Positions 19,301 through 26,599 of a stretch of 32,969 bases of DNA are shown here, in pieces. A program made the position numbers and the translations under genes. Location of the stretch: NCBI GenBank assembly GCA_029210695.1, contig JARGFH010000043.1, positions 1 to 32,969 on the forward strand. Direction: 5' to 3'. The stretch's first letter is position 1. Each line of letters starts with the position of its first letter. Below the pieces are notes generated by a model, which was not told the DNA's origin, ran no database searches, and worked only from the letters and a program-made list of their open reading frames with translations. This DNA comes from Acidimicrobiia bacterium (GTDB lineage: Bacteria; Actinomycetota; Acidimicrobiia; Spongiisociales; JAHEDJ01).

Positions 19301-21899
19301 AGAGCGTCTCAAATGGGCACAACGCCTTCGAGCGGCCGCAGGGCAGCCGCTCGGTCAACAATCAGTGGATCGATTGAGAGACGCCATCCTCGAGCCTCAC
19401 GTCATCCGGCCTGCAGTTGATGAGTGGCGTCTGGCCGTGAACGATTTCCGAAACACCTTCACGGACGAACGCTCGGAAGAGCTTGGAGATGAGTTCGGGG
19501 CGAGCTTCCCCGACGTGCAGCAACTCCTTGTTATTTTCACCCAAACGACCGCTGACATCGATGAGTGGGCAGCTCACGAGAACGCCCGCCGTCGGCTCAA
19601 TGAGCTGGGCTGCGCCGAAGCAGTCGAGAGTTGTATCACCAAATCCTTGCCTCGCGACCAGATCGAAGGTGGGCTCGAACGGGCGGTGCTTGAACGATGG
19701 ATCGATCTCACGATCGAAAGTGACCCTCGAATGGACAAACTCCGAGCGGAGGACAGGGACGCGTTGGTCCAAGAGTTCCGCAAACTCGATCGCAAGCTGA
19801 TCCGATCGATGGCAGCTCGGGTGATCGAGAAGTGCAATGCACGCAAACCCAGCACCACAGTCGGGGCGGCCGGCATCATCCTCAGAGAAGGCGAGAAGAA
19901 ACGTCGTCACATGCCGGTGCGAGAGCTCATTCAAAGGACATCCGATGTGGCACAGGCAGCCAAACCCTGCTTCATGATGAGCCCTCTATCGGTCAGCCAG
20001 TTCCTGACCCCCGAGACCAGGTTCGACCTCGTGATCTTCGATGAGGCATCCCAAGTGAAGCCTGCGGACGCCGTCAACTGCATCTACCGGGGCCGCCAGT
20101 TGGTGGTGGCGGGCGATCAGAAGCAACTCCCACCCACATCATTCTTCGAGCGGGTCGGGCTCGACGGCGACGACGAATACCAGGAAGACCAGTTTGACGA
20201 GTTCGAGTCCGTTCTAGACCTGGCCAAGGCCGGTGGCATGGAGTCCCTGCCGCTTCGCTGGCACTACCGCAGTCAGCACGAAGATCTAATCACTTACTCG
20301 AACTACTCCTTCTATGACGGCAAGCTGGTCACATTCCCTGGAGCCATCGCTTCTGATCCAGACCTCGGTGTGGCCTTCTACAAAGCAGATGGCGTCTACC
20401 GGCGGGGCGGCGCAAGAGACAATCCCGAAGAGGCGGAGCTGGTCGTCGACCGTGTAATCCACCACGCGATCAACCATCCGCAGCTGACCCTCGGCGTCGT
20501 TGCCTTTTCGGAGGCACAGGCGTCACGCATCGAGTACGCAGTAGACCGGCGCCGAGCGAATCATCCAGACCTCGACGCGTTCTTCACAACGGACCGACTC
20601 GCTGGGTTTTTTGTCAAGAATCTCGAGAACGTTCAGGGTGACGAACGGGACATCATGATCTTCAGCGTCGGCTACGGCTTTGACGAAGCAGGCAAGTTCA
20701 CGCTCAACTTCGGACCGCTCAACCGGGCCGGGGGCGAAAGGCGGCTCAACGTTGCTATCACCCGAGCGCGCCGACGGGTCGAGCTCGTTGCGTCGATTCT
20801 GCCAGACGACATTGCGGGCAACGCAGGATCGTCGGGCGTGCAGCATCTGCGGCGCTATCTCGAGTTCGCCAGGTCCGGGATCTCAGCTCTGGCCATCGAT
20901 GTCTCCGTGACCGGGTCGGATGTCGAGAGTCCGCTCGAGGACGAGGTTCTCCGTTCGGTACGGGCGATGGGGTTTGATGCCCACCCGCAGGTAGGGGTGG
21001 CCGACTACCGGATCGATCTCGGGATCGTGCATCCAGACCATCCTGGGCGCTACATCCTCGGCATCGAATGCGACGGTGCGATGTATCACTCATCGCGGGT
21101 AGCCCGTGACCGGGACCGATTGAGGCAAGAGGTGTTGGAACGATTGGGCTGGAGGATCCACCGAATATGGGGCCCTTCGTGGTTCGCTGATCGGGCGGGC
21201 CAAGAGTTGCTGCTGCGAGCGACGATTGAGGATTCCCTCGTGAACGGCCCAAGACGAGCGGGATTGACGCGACGGAGAGTCGAGCAAGTCGTGATCGAGT
21301 CAGTAGACCTCGACGCACGCCCCGAATGGGCCGAGCCCTATCGAGTGGCTAAGCCACGTCGCCTTGGTATGGATCTCCATGATCCGCTGGCGAGACGTCG
21401 GCTTGAGGAAGCACTCGAGGAAGTCGTCAATGTCGAATCTCCAGTTCACGAGGAGGTCGTTCTGCGGCGTATCCGAGAGGCGAACGGAGTTGGAAGAGCT
21501 GGAACCCGTATCCGTGACGCCTTCAACGCGGCAGTCAAGGCAGGTTCTCGAAATCGGGTTGTCAACCGGGACCCGGACGGTTTCCTTTGGCTCAGCGGAC
21601 ACCCTCTGACGACCGTCAGGGCTCCAGTTGAGGGTGTTCCGGCGACGGTGCGAGCGGCAACTGAGATTCCCCAGACCGAACTGCAAATGGCGGTCTGTCG
21701 GTTAGTTGCGGACGCGAAGCTCGTCGATCGAGATGAGCTCACGTCCTCGGTGGCGAAACTGTTTGGATGGTCCCGTCGGGGAACAGAAATCGCCGGCGCA
21801 CTCGATCTCGCCGTGGACACGTTGATCGGCAATAACCAACTCATTGACGCCGGCGGCGATCTGCGTGTTGCCGGCGCGGGGTGCCCCTCTACCGACTAG
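16368..21899 (+). CDS. DUF4011 / superfamily 1 helicase / Vsr-like nuclease / DUF3320 protein, Hhe-like antiphage candidate
   Basis: This 1,843-residue protein has four recognisable parts. The N-terminus (WRDELISLSRRDRVLYF, about 16-32) is the DUF4011 signature. An interrupted helicase follows: Walker A GPPGTGKS near 325, then after a long helical insert IFDEASQVKPADAV near 1221, VAGDQKQLPP near 1246, LRWHYRSQHEDLI near 1295, NVQGDERDIMIFS near 1420 and LNVAITRARRRVEL near 1463. Next is a Vsr-like (MTES_1575-type) endonuclease at about 1518-1610, with SPLEDEVL, DYRIDLGIV and GIECDGAMYH supplying acidic residues. The C-terminus (SPVHEEVVLRRI near 1690 onward) is DUF3320. Large single-gene helicase-nuclease proteins of this architecture, such as Hhe, are reported as antiphage systems. 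All helicase and nuclease motifs look intact. The ATG lies directly behind GGGAG; GTG at 16371 or 16380 gives better spacing, so the true start may be up to four codons later. Confidence 0.88.
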   Translation: MVAAVGDRVLEQVRQWRDELISLSRRDRVLYFLPTKSATLLVRSPDLTKVLSGFEWANGWGFFTPPDIDEAEDNHDAPLIEVDDSPEGAPDDRPDQAPKPRPDELVTQKDTRRSLESALRNLDRRSKQEFMDKGIWILYLAAGFVEWVDPADERQVRTPILLIPVRLDREGPRDPFRLVATDEDTVLNPALVVRMASDFGIDLPGLPEEDDLGVNAFLESVELAMRDRDWRVTRDLALDVFSFHKEVMYRDLLENEAEISVHDMVRALALGGDADVSLGFAAPTEDQLDDLYPPEESPTILDADATQRVCLAAAKEGHSFVMDGPPGTGKSQTIANLIAESLADGKTVLFVSEKIAALEVVKARLDEAGLGEYLLELHSHKATRKEVAKTLASALKTRPVAKNGMSGGELARLKARRLALTDYAIALNESRLPLGRSLGRVLGRASQLHSFPQIQLPSGVDEQLDEQWMSQILDTAGDLSRSWGPVERADEFVWRGLQPSFADLAGKRRLADALDRCSDALGDLRRATDFVSSELAMGAVATATGSQRLADVVGVLQERVDVPSSWLTRDELDSLLSHVDALETTAQTRAESVGSLAGIVGGQWGSLVPADREMWESANGALADLEFGWSPVDGWVHSDLRNAREFLETSSGQLRRIEEHARAISRAMGLDIRGLTLARAQELVALTELARIEYPPEPNWLDEGGLAAARAAHAELSAAVEEFRKKALNLDGVFTEEVLNLDLGGLKARFDTVHRGVRKLGSSYREDKKALVTATPDGKARKDALARLGDAVEWKRVALELEGTEQQCATDLGEHYYRRTETDFIQLAASIDAAELAINLAGARLDPAAFKATLGLGDKRDVELHRTAEDLRSEVRAWLSYASTLLPLTADVLSSKPVESLSFWSDGAVEPFRVLEEVSERSSRACGRALTFSLLSEALPLRSSIETHDQYFDAFASSNGPEYGGYYHGCTTDWADLRERLKWAQRLRAAAGQPLGQQSVDRLRDAILEPHVIRPAVDEWRLAVNDFRNTFTDERSEELGDEFGASFPDVQQLLVIFTQTTADIDEWAAHENARRRLNELGCAEAVESCITKSLPRDQIEGGLERAVLERWIDLTIESDPRMDKLRAEDRDALVQEFRKLDRKLIRSMAARVIEKCNARKPSTTVGAAGIILREGEKKRRHMPVRELIQRTSDVAQAAKPCFMMSPLSVSQFLTPETRFDLVIFDEASQVKPADAVNCIYRGRQLVVAGDQKQLPPTSFFERVGLDGDDEYQEDQFDEFESVLDLAKAGGMESLPLRWHYRSQHEDLITYSNYSFYDGKLVTFPGAIASDPDLGVAFYKADGVYRRGGARDNPEEAELVVDRVIHHAINHPQLTLGVVAFSEAQASRIEYAVDRRRANHPDLDAFFTTDRLAGFFVKNLENVQGDERDIMIFSVGYGFDEAGKFTLNFGPLNRAGGERRLNVAITRARRRVELVASILPDDIAGNAGSSGVQHLRRYLEFARSGISALAIDVSVTGSDVESPLEDEVLRSVRAMGFDAHPQVGVADYRIDLGIVHPDHPGRYILGIECDGAMYHSSRVARDRDRLRQEVLERLGWRIHRIWGPSWFADRAGQELLLRATIEDSLVNGPRRAGLTRRRVEQVVIESVDLDARPEWAEPYRVAKPRRLGMDLHDPLARRRLEEALEEVVNVESPVHEEVVLRRIREANGVGRAGTRIRDAFNAAVKAGSRNRVVNRDPDGFLWLSGHPLTTVRAPVEGVPATVRAATEIPQTELQMAVCRLVADAKLVDRDELTSSVAKLFGWSRRGTEIAGALDLAVDTLIGNNQLIDAGGDLRVAGAGCPSTD

Positions 21900-21904
21900 T
21901 GAAC

Positions 21905-21925
21905 GGTGAGGAGCGGAACCTCACC
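21905..21925. terminator. Hairpin between convergent genes, probably a bidirectional terminator
   Basis: GGTGAGG (21905-21911) pairs perfectly with CCTCACC (21919-21925) around a seven-base loop. It fills the 21-nt gap between the helicase stop and the stop of the convergent 276-codon gene, whose last codons lie in the right arm. No T-run is present on either strand, as is common for GC-rich actinobacterial terminators. Confidence 0.5.
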
Positions 21926-22751
21926 ACCTCTCCATGGCTCCCTGGATCAGCCTCGTCTCTTCGACACAGAGGTGGCCGCGGCTCTCTAGGTCGGCGATCA
22001 CGTCGGGTCCTTTGTCGACCGGGAACGACGCGAAGGTTCCATTGAGGGTGGTTTCGTAGCGATGGCCGAGCCGGTTGATCAGGTCGCCGGGCAAGGTGTC
22101 GTTCTGGATCAACTCGAACATCGGTGGATAGTCGCCACACGAGTACGAGTCGATGTCGTTGGGGTCGAACGGGTCGTCGTCGGCAGGTAGGCCATTCTCC
22201 CAGTTCTCCTCTTCCCAACGCCTGGCGGCCGCCTCGAGAGCGCTGGGGATGGGCCTGCCGACGAAGATGTGTTCGACGTACTCGTCGAGACTCCCGTATC
22301 CGGCCCGACCCAGGATCTCCTGATACCGCTCCAACGACGCAGCCTCTCGTACCTCTCCCCAGGTGGTGCAGGTCTGCATGATCCGCATGATGTCGGCGAC
22401 GTCCTCTGCGTCGGCCCGGGGCACCACGAAGAAGTACTCGTTGGCATCGGCCCCCATCACCGTCGCATACACGAACTCCTCGAGTCGGATAATGGCCAGC
22501 ATCCGCTTGCCTCCCCGATCCGGATAGGCAAGCACGTGCCAACGTTCGGTGATCGAGACCCGGGTGGCGCCATCTTCGGTGATCAGGTCGGCCCATCCCG
22601 ACCGGAACCGTGCTTTCTCACCGTCGCCGAAACGGACGGTGATCGTCTCGCCCTCAACCGACAGCACCTGGGCGCTTCGCCAGGACTCGTGATCCTCAGA
22701 TGCTTTGCGGGCCTGAATCCAGTGGACCTTGTGTTCGCGGTGATACTCCAT
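21921..22751 (-). CDS. Acidic protein of unknown function, third gene of a minus-strand cassette
   Basis: The 276-residue protein is rich in Asp, Glu, Arg and Trp and has no signal peptide or membrane segment. Residues 11-58 form a strand-rich unit (VHWIQARK, SAQVLSVEGETITVRFGDGEKARF) that resembles a small SH3- or Tudor-like barrel. Residues 60-130 are a second alpha/beta unit, and the rest is helical with an acidic DDDPFDPNDIDSY stretch. I do not recognise the family. The ATG has GGAAGGCGAGG just upstream. It follows the 455-codon gene after 81 nt on the same strand, so it may belong to the same transcript, and it ends against the convergent helicase gene. Being the last gene and loosely spaced, it could be a passenger instead of a cassette member. 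Confidence 0.7.
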   Translation of the reverse strand: MEYHREHKVHWIQARKASEDHESWRSAQVLSVEGETITVRFGDGEKARFRSGWADLITEDGATRVSITERWHVLAYPDRGGKRMLAIIRLEEFVYATVMGADANEYFFVVPRADAEDVADIMRIMQTCTTWGEVREAASLERYQEILGRAGYGSLDEYVEHIFVGRPIPSALEAAARRWEEENWENGLPADDDPFDPNDIDSYSCGDYPPMFELIQNDTLPGDLINRLGHRYETTLNGTFASFPVDKGPDVIADLESRGHLCVEETRLIQGAMERW

Positions 22752-22832
22752 TTCCTCGCCTTCCGGCCGACCTCATCGACCTACTTCCAAGGTACGACAC
22801 GGGTGTGACAGTTTTCGGCTCTCGGCGTGGCG

Positions 22833-24200
22833 TCAGCCGTCGGGAAGCAGGTCCGGATTGAAGCCGACCCGTGACCAGCCGGTGTCGAGAACGACCCGGT
22901 TGTATTCGGCCTGAGCACGTGTGCCGTCGGCCGGGCGCGGCCGATCCAGGGCGGAGATGAGTCGTTTGGCGAGCATCAGCCACTGGGCGTAGTTGATGGT
23001 CAGCGGGTTGCCGCCGGCCAGCGCCAGCTTGCCGAGGTTCCCGGCGGCGGCAGTGCCGTGGGCCAGCAACGACATGGCCTGGTAACGCGGATGGTCGGAG
23101 ATTCGATCGGAACCGGCCCGGGCGGCTTCCGCTTCGGTGTCGGCGCGGTAGGCCTCGTCGTGATGTTGTCGGAGGGCGAAGTAGGAGCGGAGGGTGGCTT
23201 CGACGGTGGCAACCGACGTGCTCATCGTCAGGAAATGCCAGCTGTCGTAGCCACGCATGAACATCCAGCGCGACAATTCGGCCAATGTCCGATCGGTATC
23301 TCCAAATGATCCGGACTTGAGTGTGAGTAGGGCCGTCCAGCCGGGTAGGGGGAGACCGCTTCTGGTGCCGACGTCGGAGAGCAAGTGCAGCACCTCGAGT
23401 CCGAAGGCGAGTGCCGGGTTGGCCACCTGTAAGCCCGGTGAAGCGATCACGGTTACGTCGCCGGATGGGTCGATGCCGGTCAGAGTTCCCCGGACGATGT
23501 CGATCATGCCCAGCCCGAGCCCGAAGAGAGGGTCGTGGCCGAACGTCTGCACGCGGTGGGTCTGGGGGATGAAACCGGGAATGCCCGTCCCGATCACTCG
23601 ATCGAAGGGAACCCGAGCCAGCACTGCAAGCCAGTTGTCGCTGTCCACCGCAAGGTCCCGGAGCGCCCCGGTCAAGGCGCTGCCGGTGTGGATGCTGCCT
23701 TCCCACAAGGTCGTCGAGGGGATCTTCACTACCAGATAGTCGACCATTGCCCCCAACACTCCGGCCGCCAGCGCGGCGGTCAGGTCGTAGGGGTCGAGGT
23801 GCCCTCGAACGTCGAACCCGCCGTTGTGGCGCTGTTCGATTCGTTCGACCTCCGTCCGGTCGAGCAGCAGGTCGAGATTTACGGTTGCGGGGTCGATCTG
23901 CCGTTCGTTCAGGCTGATGCGGGCGCGGGCGACCACGTCGTCCCAGGTTGCGGGTCGCGGCGCCGCTGTCGGTCGAGTCGCCGGCTCCGATGGTTCGGGG
24001 ATCCGTGGGGGAGGGGCACCGCGCTCGGCGGCCATCTCCTCGACCTCTCGTCGTAGATTTGTGGCGCGCGACTCGAGAGCGTCCAGTGCTCTCCCCGTGG
24101 CCCCGGCGGCTTCGAGGTCGAGGTCGGCTCCATCGCTCAGCTCTTCGAGATCTGCAGCGAGGAACCAGAGTGCAACCTCCAGCCCGTCGGGTTCGCTCAT
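22833..24200 (-). CDS. 455-residue protein of unknown function with GHDPLFG motif, paired with a Gly-rich membrane protein
   Basis: The N-terminus is acidic and helical (1-60), followed by a Pro-rich linker (62-85) and a long alpha-helical body. The most distinctive segment is TFGHDPLFGLGLGMIDIVRGTLT (written here as three parts: TFGHDPL, FGLGLGMI, DIVRGTLT, about 219-241), flanked by hydrophobic runs at 142-160 and 255-275 that could be membrane-associating or buried helices. I have an impression of similar HDPL-x-G-x-x-FG proteins in other bacteria near coiled-coil membrane proteins, but I cannot verify this. No enzyme motif is recognisable. The ATG overlaps the stop of the upstream Gly-rich gene by 4 nt (ATGA), so the two products are likely made in fixed proportion and may form a complex. 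Confidence 0.75.
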   Translation of the reverse strand: MSEPDGLEVALWFLAADLEELSDGADLDLEAAGATGRALDALESRATNLRREVEEMAAERGAPPPRIPEPSEPATRPTAAPRPATWDDVVARARISLNERQIDPATVNLDLLLDRTEVERIEQRHNGGFDVRGHLDPYDLTAALAAGVLGAMVDYLVVKIPSTTLWEGSIHTGSALTGALRDLAVDSDNWLAVLARVPFDRVIGTGIPGFIPQTHRVQTFGHDPLFGLGLGMIDIVRGTLTGIDPSGDVTVIASPGLQVANPALAFGLEVLHLLSDVGTRSGLPLPGWTALLTLKSGSFGDTDRTLAELSRWMFMRGYDSWHFLTMSTSVATVEATLRSYFALRQHHDEAYRADTEAEAARAGSDRISDHPRYQAMSLLAHGTAAAGNLGKLALAGGNPLTINYAQWLMLAKRLISALDRPRPADGTRAQAEYNRVVLDTGWSRVGFNPDLLPDG

Positions 24201-25276
24201 TCGAGGTCGTCTTCTTGCGATCGCATCCAGAGGATCGTCTCCTCCAGCGCTTCGAGCGTTTCCTCGAGATCCGTCACCCGCTTGGAGTTCTCATCGTTGA
24301 GGAGGCGCTCTTCGGCGACCGTGCCCTTCAGCTCCTCGGCCTGTCCGGCCAGGTCTTCGATGACGGCCTGGGCTTTCACCAGATCCGTTTGGCCCTGGAG
24401 CAGGGTGAGCTTGTAGGTGACCTGGAGTTTGACGAGTTCACCGCGGGCCTGGGCTGCGCCGAGTTGGAAGAGCTTGATACCCCCTCCGCCGCCCACAACT
24501 CCGAGTGCGGCGCCGGCTCCGGCGACCATCCACATGCCGCCCGCCATGCCGGCCCCCCCGGCCGCCAGCGCTCCACCGCCCAGCAACGCCAGTCCGTGGG
24601 CCGTGGCCGCAGCACCCGACAATCCCGCCGCAGCACCGAGAGCCGCGCCGAACAGGGGAGCGGCCATGAAGCCACCCAACCCGAGTACCACCGCCGCCCC
24701 GACCCCGACGAGGCCGACCTTTCCCCAATTCTGTGTGCTGTGCGACTTCTTGGCGTCGGTTCCGGCCTTCTCAATACGCCGGATCACCTTCTTGTCCTCG
24801 CCCACGAGCGGGGCCAGGCGTTGCAGGGCGCGGCGGCGGATCTTGCCGCGATATCGGAGCGAATACGGAGAGAAAGGGTCGAGGAAGAACACCTCAATCA
24901 GGAACGTGATCCGGGTGTCGGGCTCCGCCGCCGTCATCGACCCGACCGCCGCCCCCGGATCGAGTGTTGGGCCGTTGGGGGTCCTCAGCGCGTTCAGGGT
25001 TTCCCGTTGGATCTGGACGACTCGATCCATCTTCTGGCGACGTTTCTCATCCCGTTCATTCGAAGCGATGTGCTCGGCAACGAGGAACTGGGCGGCGGCC
25101 AGTGCGACTGCAAACTCGGCCGGTTCGGTCGGAACAGGGCCCGGGTCGGCCCCGTCGAGGATCGACCGGCGGGGATCAAGCTTCGGAGGGCGAGTGGGAA
25201 TGATCCGTGTCATTAGGCGCTTGAGGCCTTGGGGCGGATCGTCGGTTAGTTCGGCGGCGTTTAGTTGTTCGGCCAT
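24197..25276 (-). CDS. Gly/Ala-rich membrane protein with C-terminal coiled coil
   Basis: The 359-residue protein has a charged helical N-terminal region (1-180, including FFLDPFSPYSLRYRG at about 130-144). A striking Gly/Ala-rich hydrophobic block follows at about 186-268, with many GxxxG-like spacings that fit two to four packed membrane helices. The C-terminal segment at about 276-356 (AQARGELVKLQVTYKL onward, ending DLEETLEALEETIL) is a heptad-like coiled coil. Such layouts occur in membrane-inserting or pore-forming proteins; that function is only a possibility here. The frame is open to 25474, but ATG at 25276 gives the natural N-terminus MAEQLNAAEL; upstream codons look like the shadow of the opposite gene. 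The ribosome-binding site is weak. It is the first gene of a minus-strand cassette and overlaps the next gene by 4 nt. The start lies 6 bp from a possible divergent start at 25283. Confidence 0.75.
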   Translation of the reverse strand: MAEQLNAAELTDDPPQGLKRLMTRIIPTRPPKLDPRRSILDGADPGPVPTEPAEFAVALAAAQFLVAEHIASNERDEKRRQKMDRVVQIQRETLNALRTPNGPTLDPGAAVGSMTAAEPDTRITFLIEVFFLDPFSPYSLRYRGKIRRRALQRLAPLVGEDKKVIRRIEKAGTDAKKSHSTQNWGKVGLVGVGAAVVLGLGGFMAAPLFGAALGAAAGLSGAAATAHGLALLGGGALAAGGAGMAGGMWMVAGAGAALGVVGGGGGIKLFQLGAAQARGELVKLQVTYKLTLLQGQTDLVKAQAVIEDLAGQAEELKGTVAEERLLNDENSKRVTDLEETLEALEETILWMRSQEDDLE

Positions 25277-25282
25277 TCCACA

Positions 25283-25696
25283 ATGGTACGGGTCGATGGA
25301 AGCGTCTGGGAAGGCTATGTTCGAGGTAGCGGCGAAGGGAGTGGAGTGTCCGGCGGACGCAGGGTCTATGTAGTTGAACTGTCCGACGCGGCCGGCGAAC
25401 GGTCCAATCCGGCTTTCCCGAATGTCTACGTTGGCGAGACGGGCCGAACCGTCGAGGAACGCTTCGCCACACACAAGGCCGGAGGTCGCACTGCCAGCAG
25501 GACCGTCACGCGCTTCGGTTTACAGCTTCGACCCGATTTGTACGAAGGGCTACCGGAGTACGAAACCGAAGCTGAATCGGTGGCGGCCGAGCAGCGCCTG
25601 CGTCGCAAACTCGAGAGACAGGGCTACACGGTGCACGGGGGCACGATGGGGATGGCCCAGACGATGGCCGTCCGCTTTCCCCGGGACGGTGGGTGA
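25283..25696 (+). CDS. GIY-YIG-like nuclease domain protein
   Basis: From ATG 25283 the protein has 137 residues. RVYVVEL (27-33) and NVYVGETGRT (47-56) correspond to the two halves of the GIY-YIG motif, RTVEERFATHK (55-65) supplies the conserved Arg, and ETEAESVAAEQRL (94-106) supplies a Glu in the position of the metal ligand. The Gly and Ile positions of the first half are altered, so activity is uncertain. Members of this superfamily cut DNA in repair, restriction and homing. A GTG at 25346, with GAAGGGAG just upstream, would remove 21 poorly conserved residues and leave room for divergent promoters, so it is an equally good start. The last codon overlaps the sirtuin GTG start by 4 nt, so the two genes form a coupled pair. 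Confidence 0.65.
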   Translation: MVRVDGSVWEGYVRGSGEGSGVSGGRRVYVVELSDAAGERSNPAFPNVYVGETGRTVEERFATHKAGGRTASRTVTRFGLQLRPDLYEGLPEYETEAESVAAEQRLRRKLERQGYTVHGGTMGMAQTMAVRFPRDGG

Positions 25697-26541
25697 GTAT
25701 CGACCTCTATGAACTCACCACCGACCTGAAGGTCCGTCTCGCCAAGGCTGTACACCGGCCGGGGAGGGTGATCGCCCTCACCGGAGCCGGCATCTCGGCC
25801 GAGTCGGGCATCCCCACCTTCCGCGGTCCGGGCGGGTTCTGGACGATCGGTTCGCAGGTCTACAGGAGCGAGGAGATCTCTACCTTCGAGTTCTTCGCCA
25901 TCCATCCGGAACAGTCCTGGGCCTGGTTCCTGTGGCGTCGCAACACCTGGGGCGACGCCCAACCCAATGCCGCCCACCGCGCCCTGGTGCGGTTGGAGCA
26001 GGCGCTGGGGGAGCGGTTCGTGGTCATCACCCAGAACATCGACGGACTCCACCTGGCCGCCGGGCACAATCCCGAACGGGTCTACGAAGGGCACGGCAAC
26101 CTCCAGATGATGAGGTGCAGCGCTCCCTGCGGGCTTGATGTGTACCCGATCCCGCCCGGCATCGGGCCGACCGGGCGGGATGAGCCGCTCGGTGAAGAGG
26201 ACCGCGATCTGCTGGTCTGTCCGAAGTGCGGGGCGATGACCCGACCCCACGTGTTGTGGTTTGACGAGACCTACAACGAGGAGCACTACCGGATCTACTC
26301 GGCCCGCATCGCCGCCCAGCAGGCCTCGCTGCTGCTGGTGATCGGCACCTCCGGCAGCACCCGGCTGCCCAACGACGTGTTCGCCATGGCCGGGCTCAAC
26401 GGGGCCACCCTCGTCGACATCAACCCAGAACCCAACCCGTTCTCGCTCATGGCCGAACGGATGGACCACGGCTTGGCGATCAAGGCACCCGCCACCGTGG
26501 TGGTGCCGCCTATCGTCGACTTCATCGAAGAGGTGCTGTGA
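25693..26541 (+). CDS. cobB: NAD-dependent protein deacylase, sirtuin family
   Basis: The 282-residue protein has all main sirtuin features: GAGISAESGIPTFR at 31-44, TQNIDGLH at 113-120, the catalytic His in GHGN at 134, and a zinc site of Cys142 and Cys146 with Cys176 and Cys179. IGTSGSTRLPN near 217-227 binds the NAD ribose. It should remove acyl groups from protein lysines, consuming NAD, in the cytoplasm. Some divergent Sir2 domains are defence NADases, but the complete zinc site and catalytic core point to an ordinary CobB-type deacylase. The GTG start overlaps the stop of the GIY-YIG-like gene (GTGA), so translation is coupled. The M28 peptidase follows after 58 nt. Confidence 0.93.
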   Translation: MSIDLYELTTDLKVRLAKAVHRPGRVIALTGAGISAESGIPTFRGPGGFWTIGSQVYRSEEISTFEFFAIHPEQSWAWFLWRRNTWGDAQPNAAHRALVRLEQALGERFVVITQNIDGLHLAAGHNPERVYEGHGNLQMMRCSAPCGLDVYPIPPGIGPTGRDEPLGEEDRDLLVCPKCGAMTRPHVLWFDETYNEEHYRIYSARIAAQQASLLLVIGTSGSTRLPNDVFAMAGLNGATLVDINPEPNPFSLMAERMDHGLAIKAPATVVVPPIVDFIEEVL

Positions 26542-26599
26542 TGAGTGATGCACGACCCGTCTCGGGATCCGCTTTGGTCGCAGGATGAGAAGAGGTCAT

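Noticed and set aside
25277-25474. Upstream extension of the Gly-rich membrane protein gene to 25474
   Set aside because: The extra 66 residues overlap the GIY-YIG-like gene on the other strand and look like its shadow; ATG 25276 is a natural start.
25693-26541. Sirtuin as a defence NADase (Thoeris- or DSR-like)
   Set aside because: It has a complete deacylase zinc site and catalytic core and no additional effector or sensor domain, so ordinary CobB is the simpler reading.
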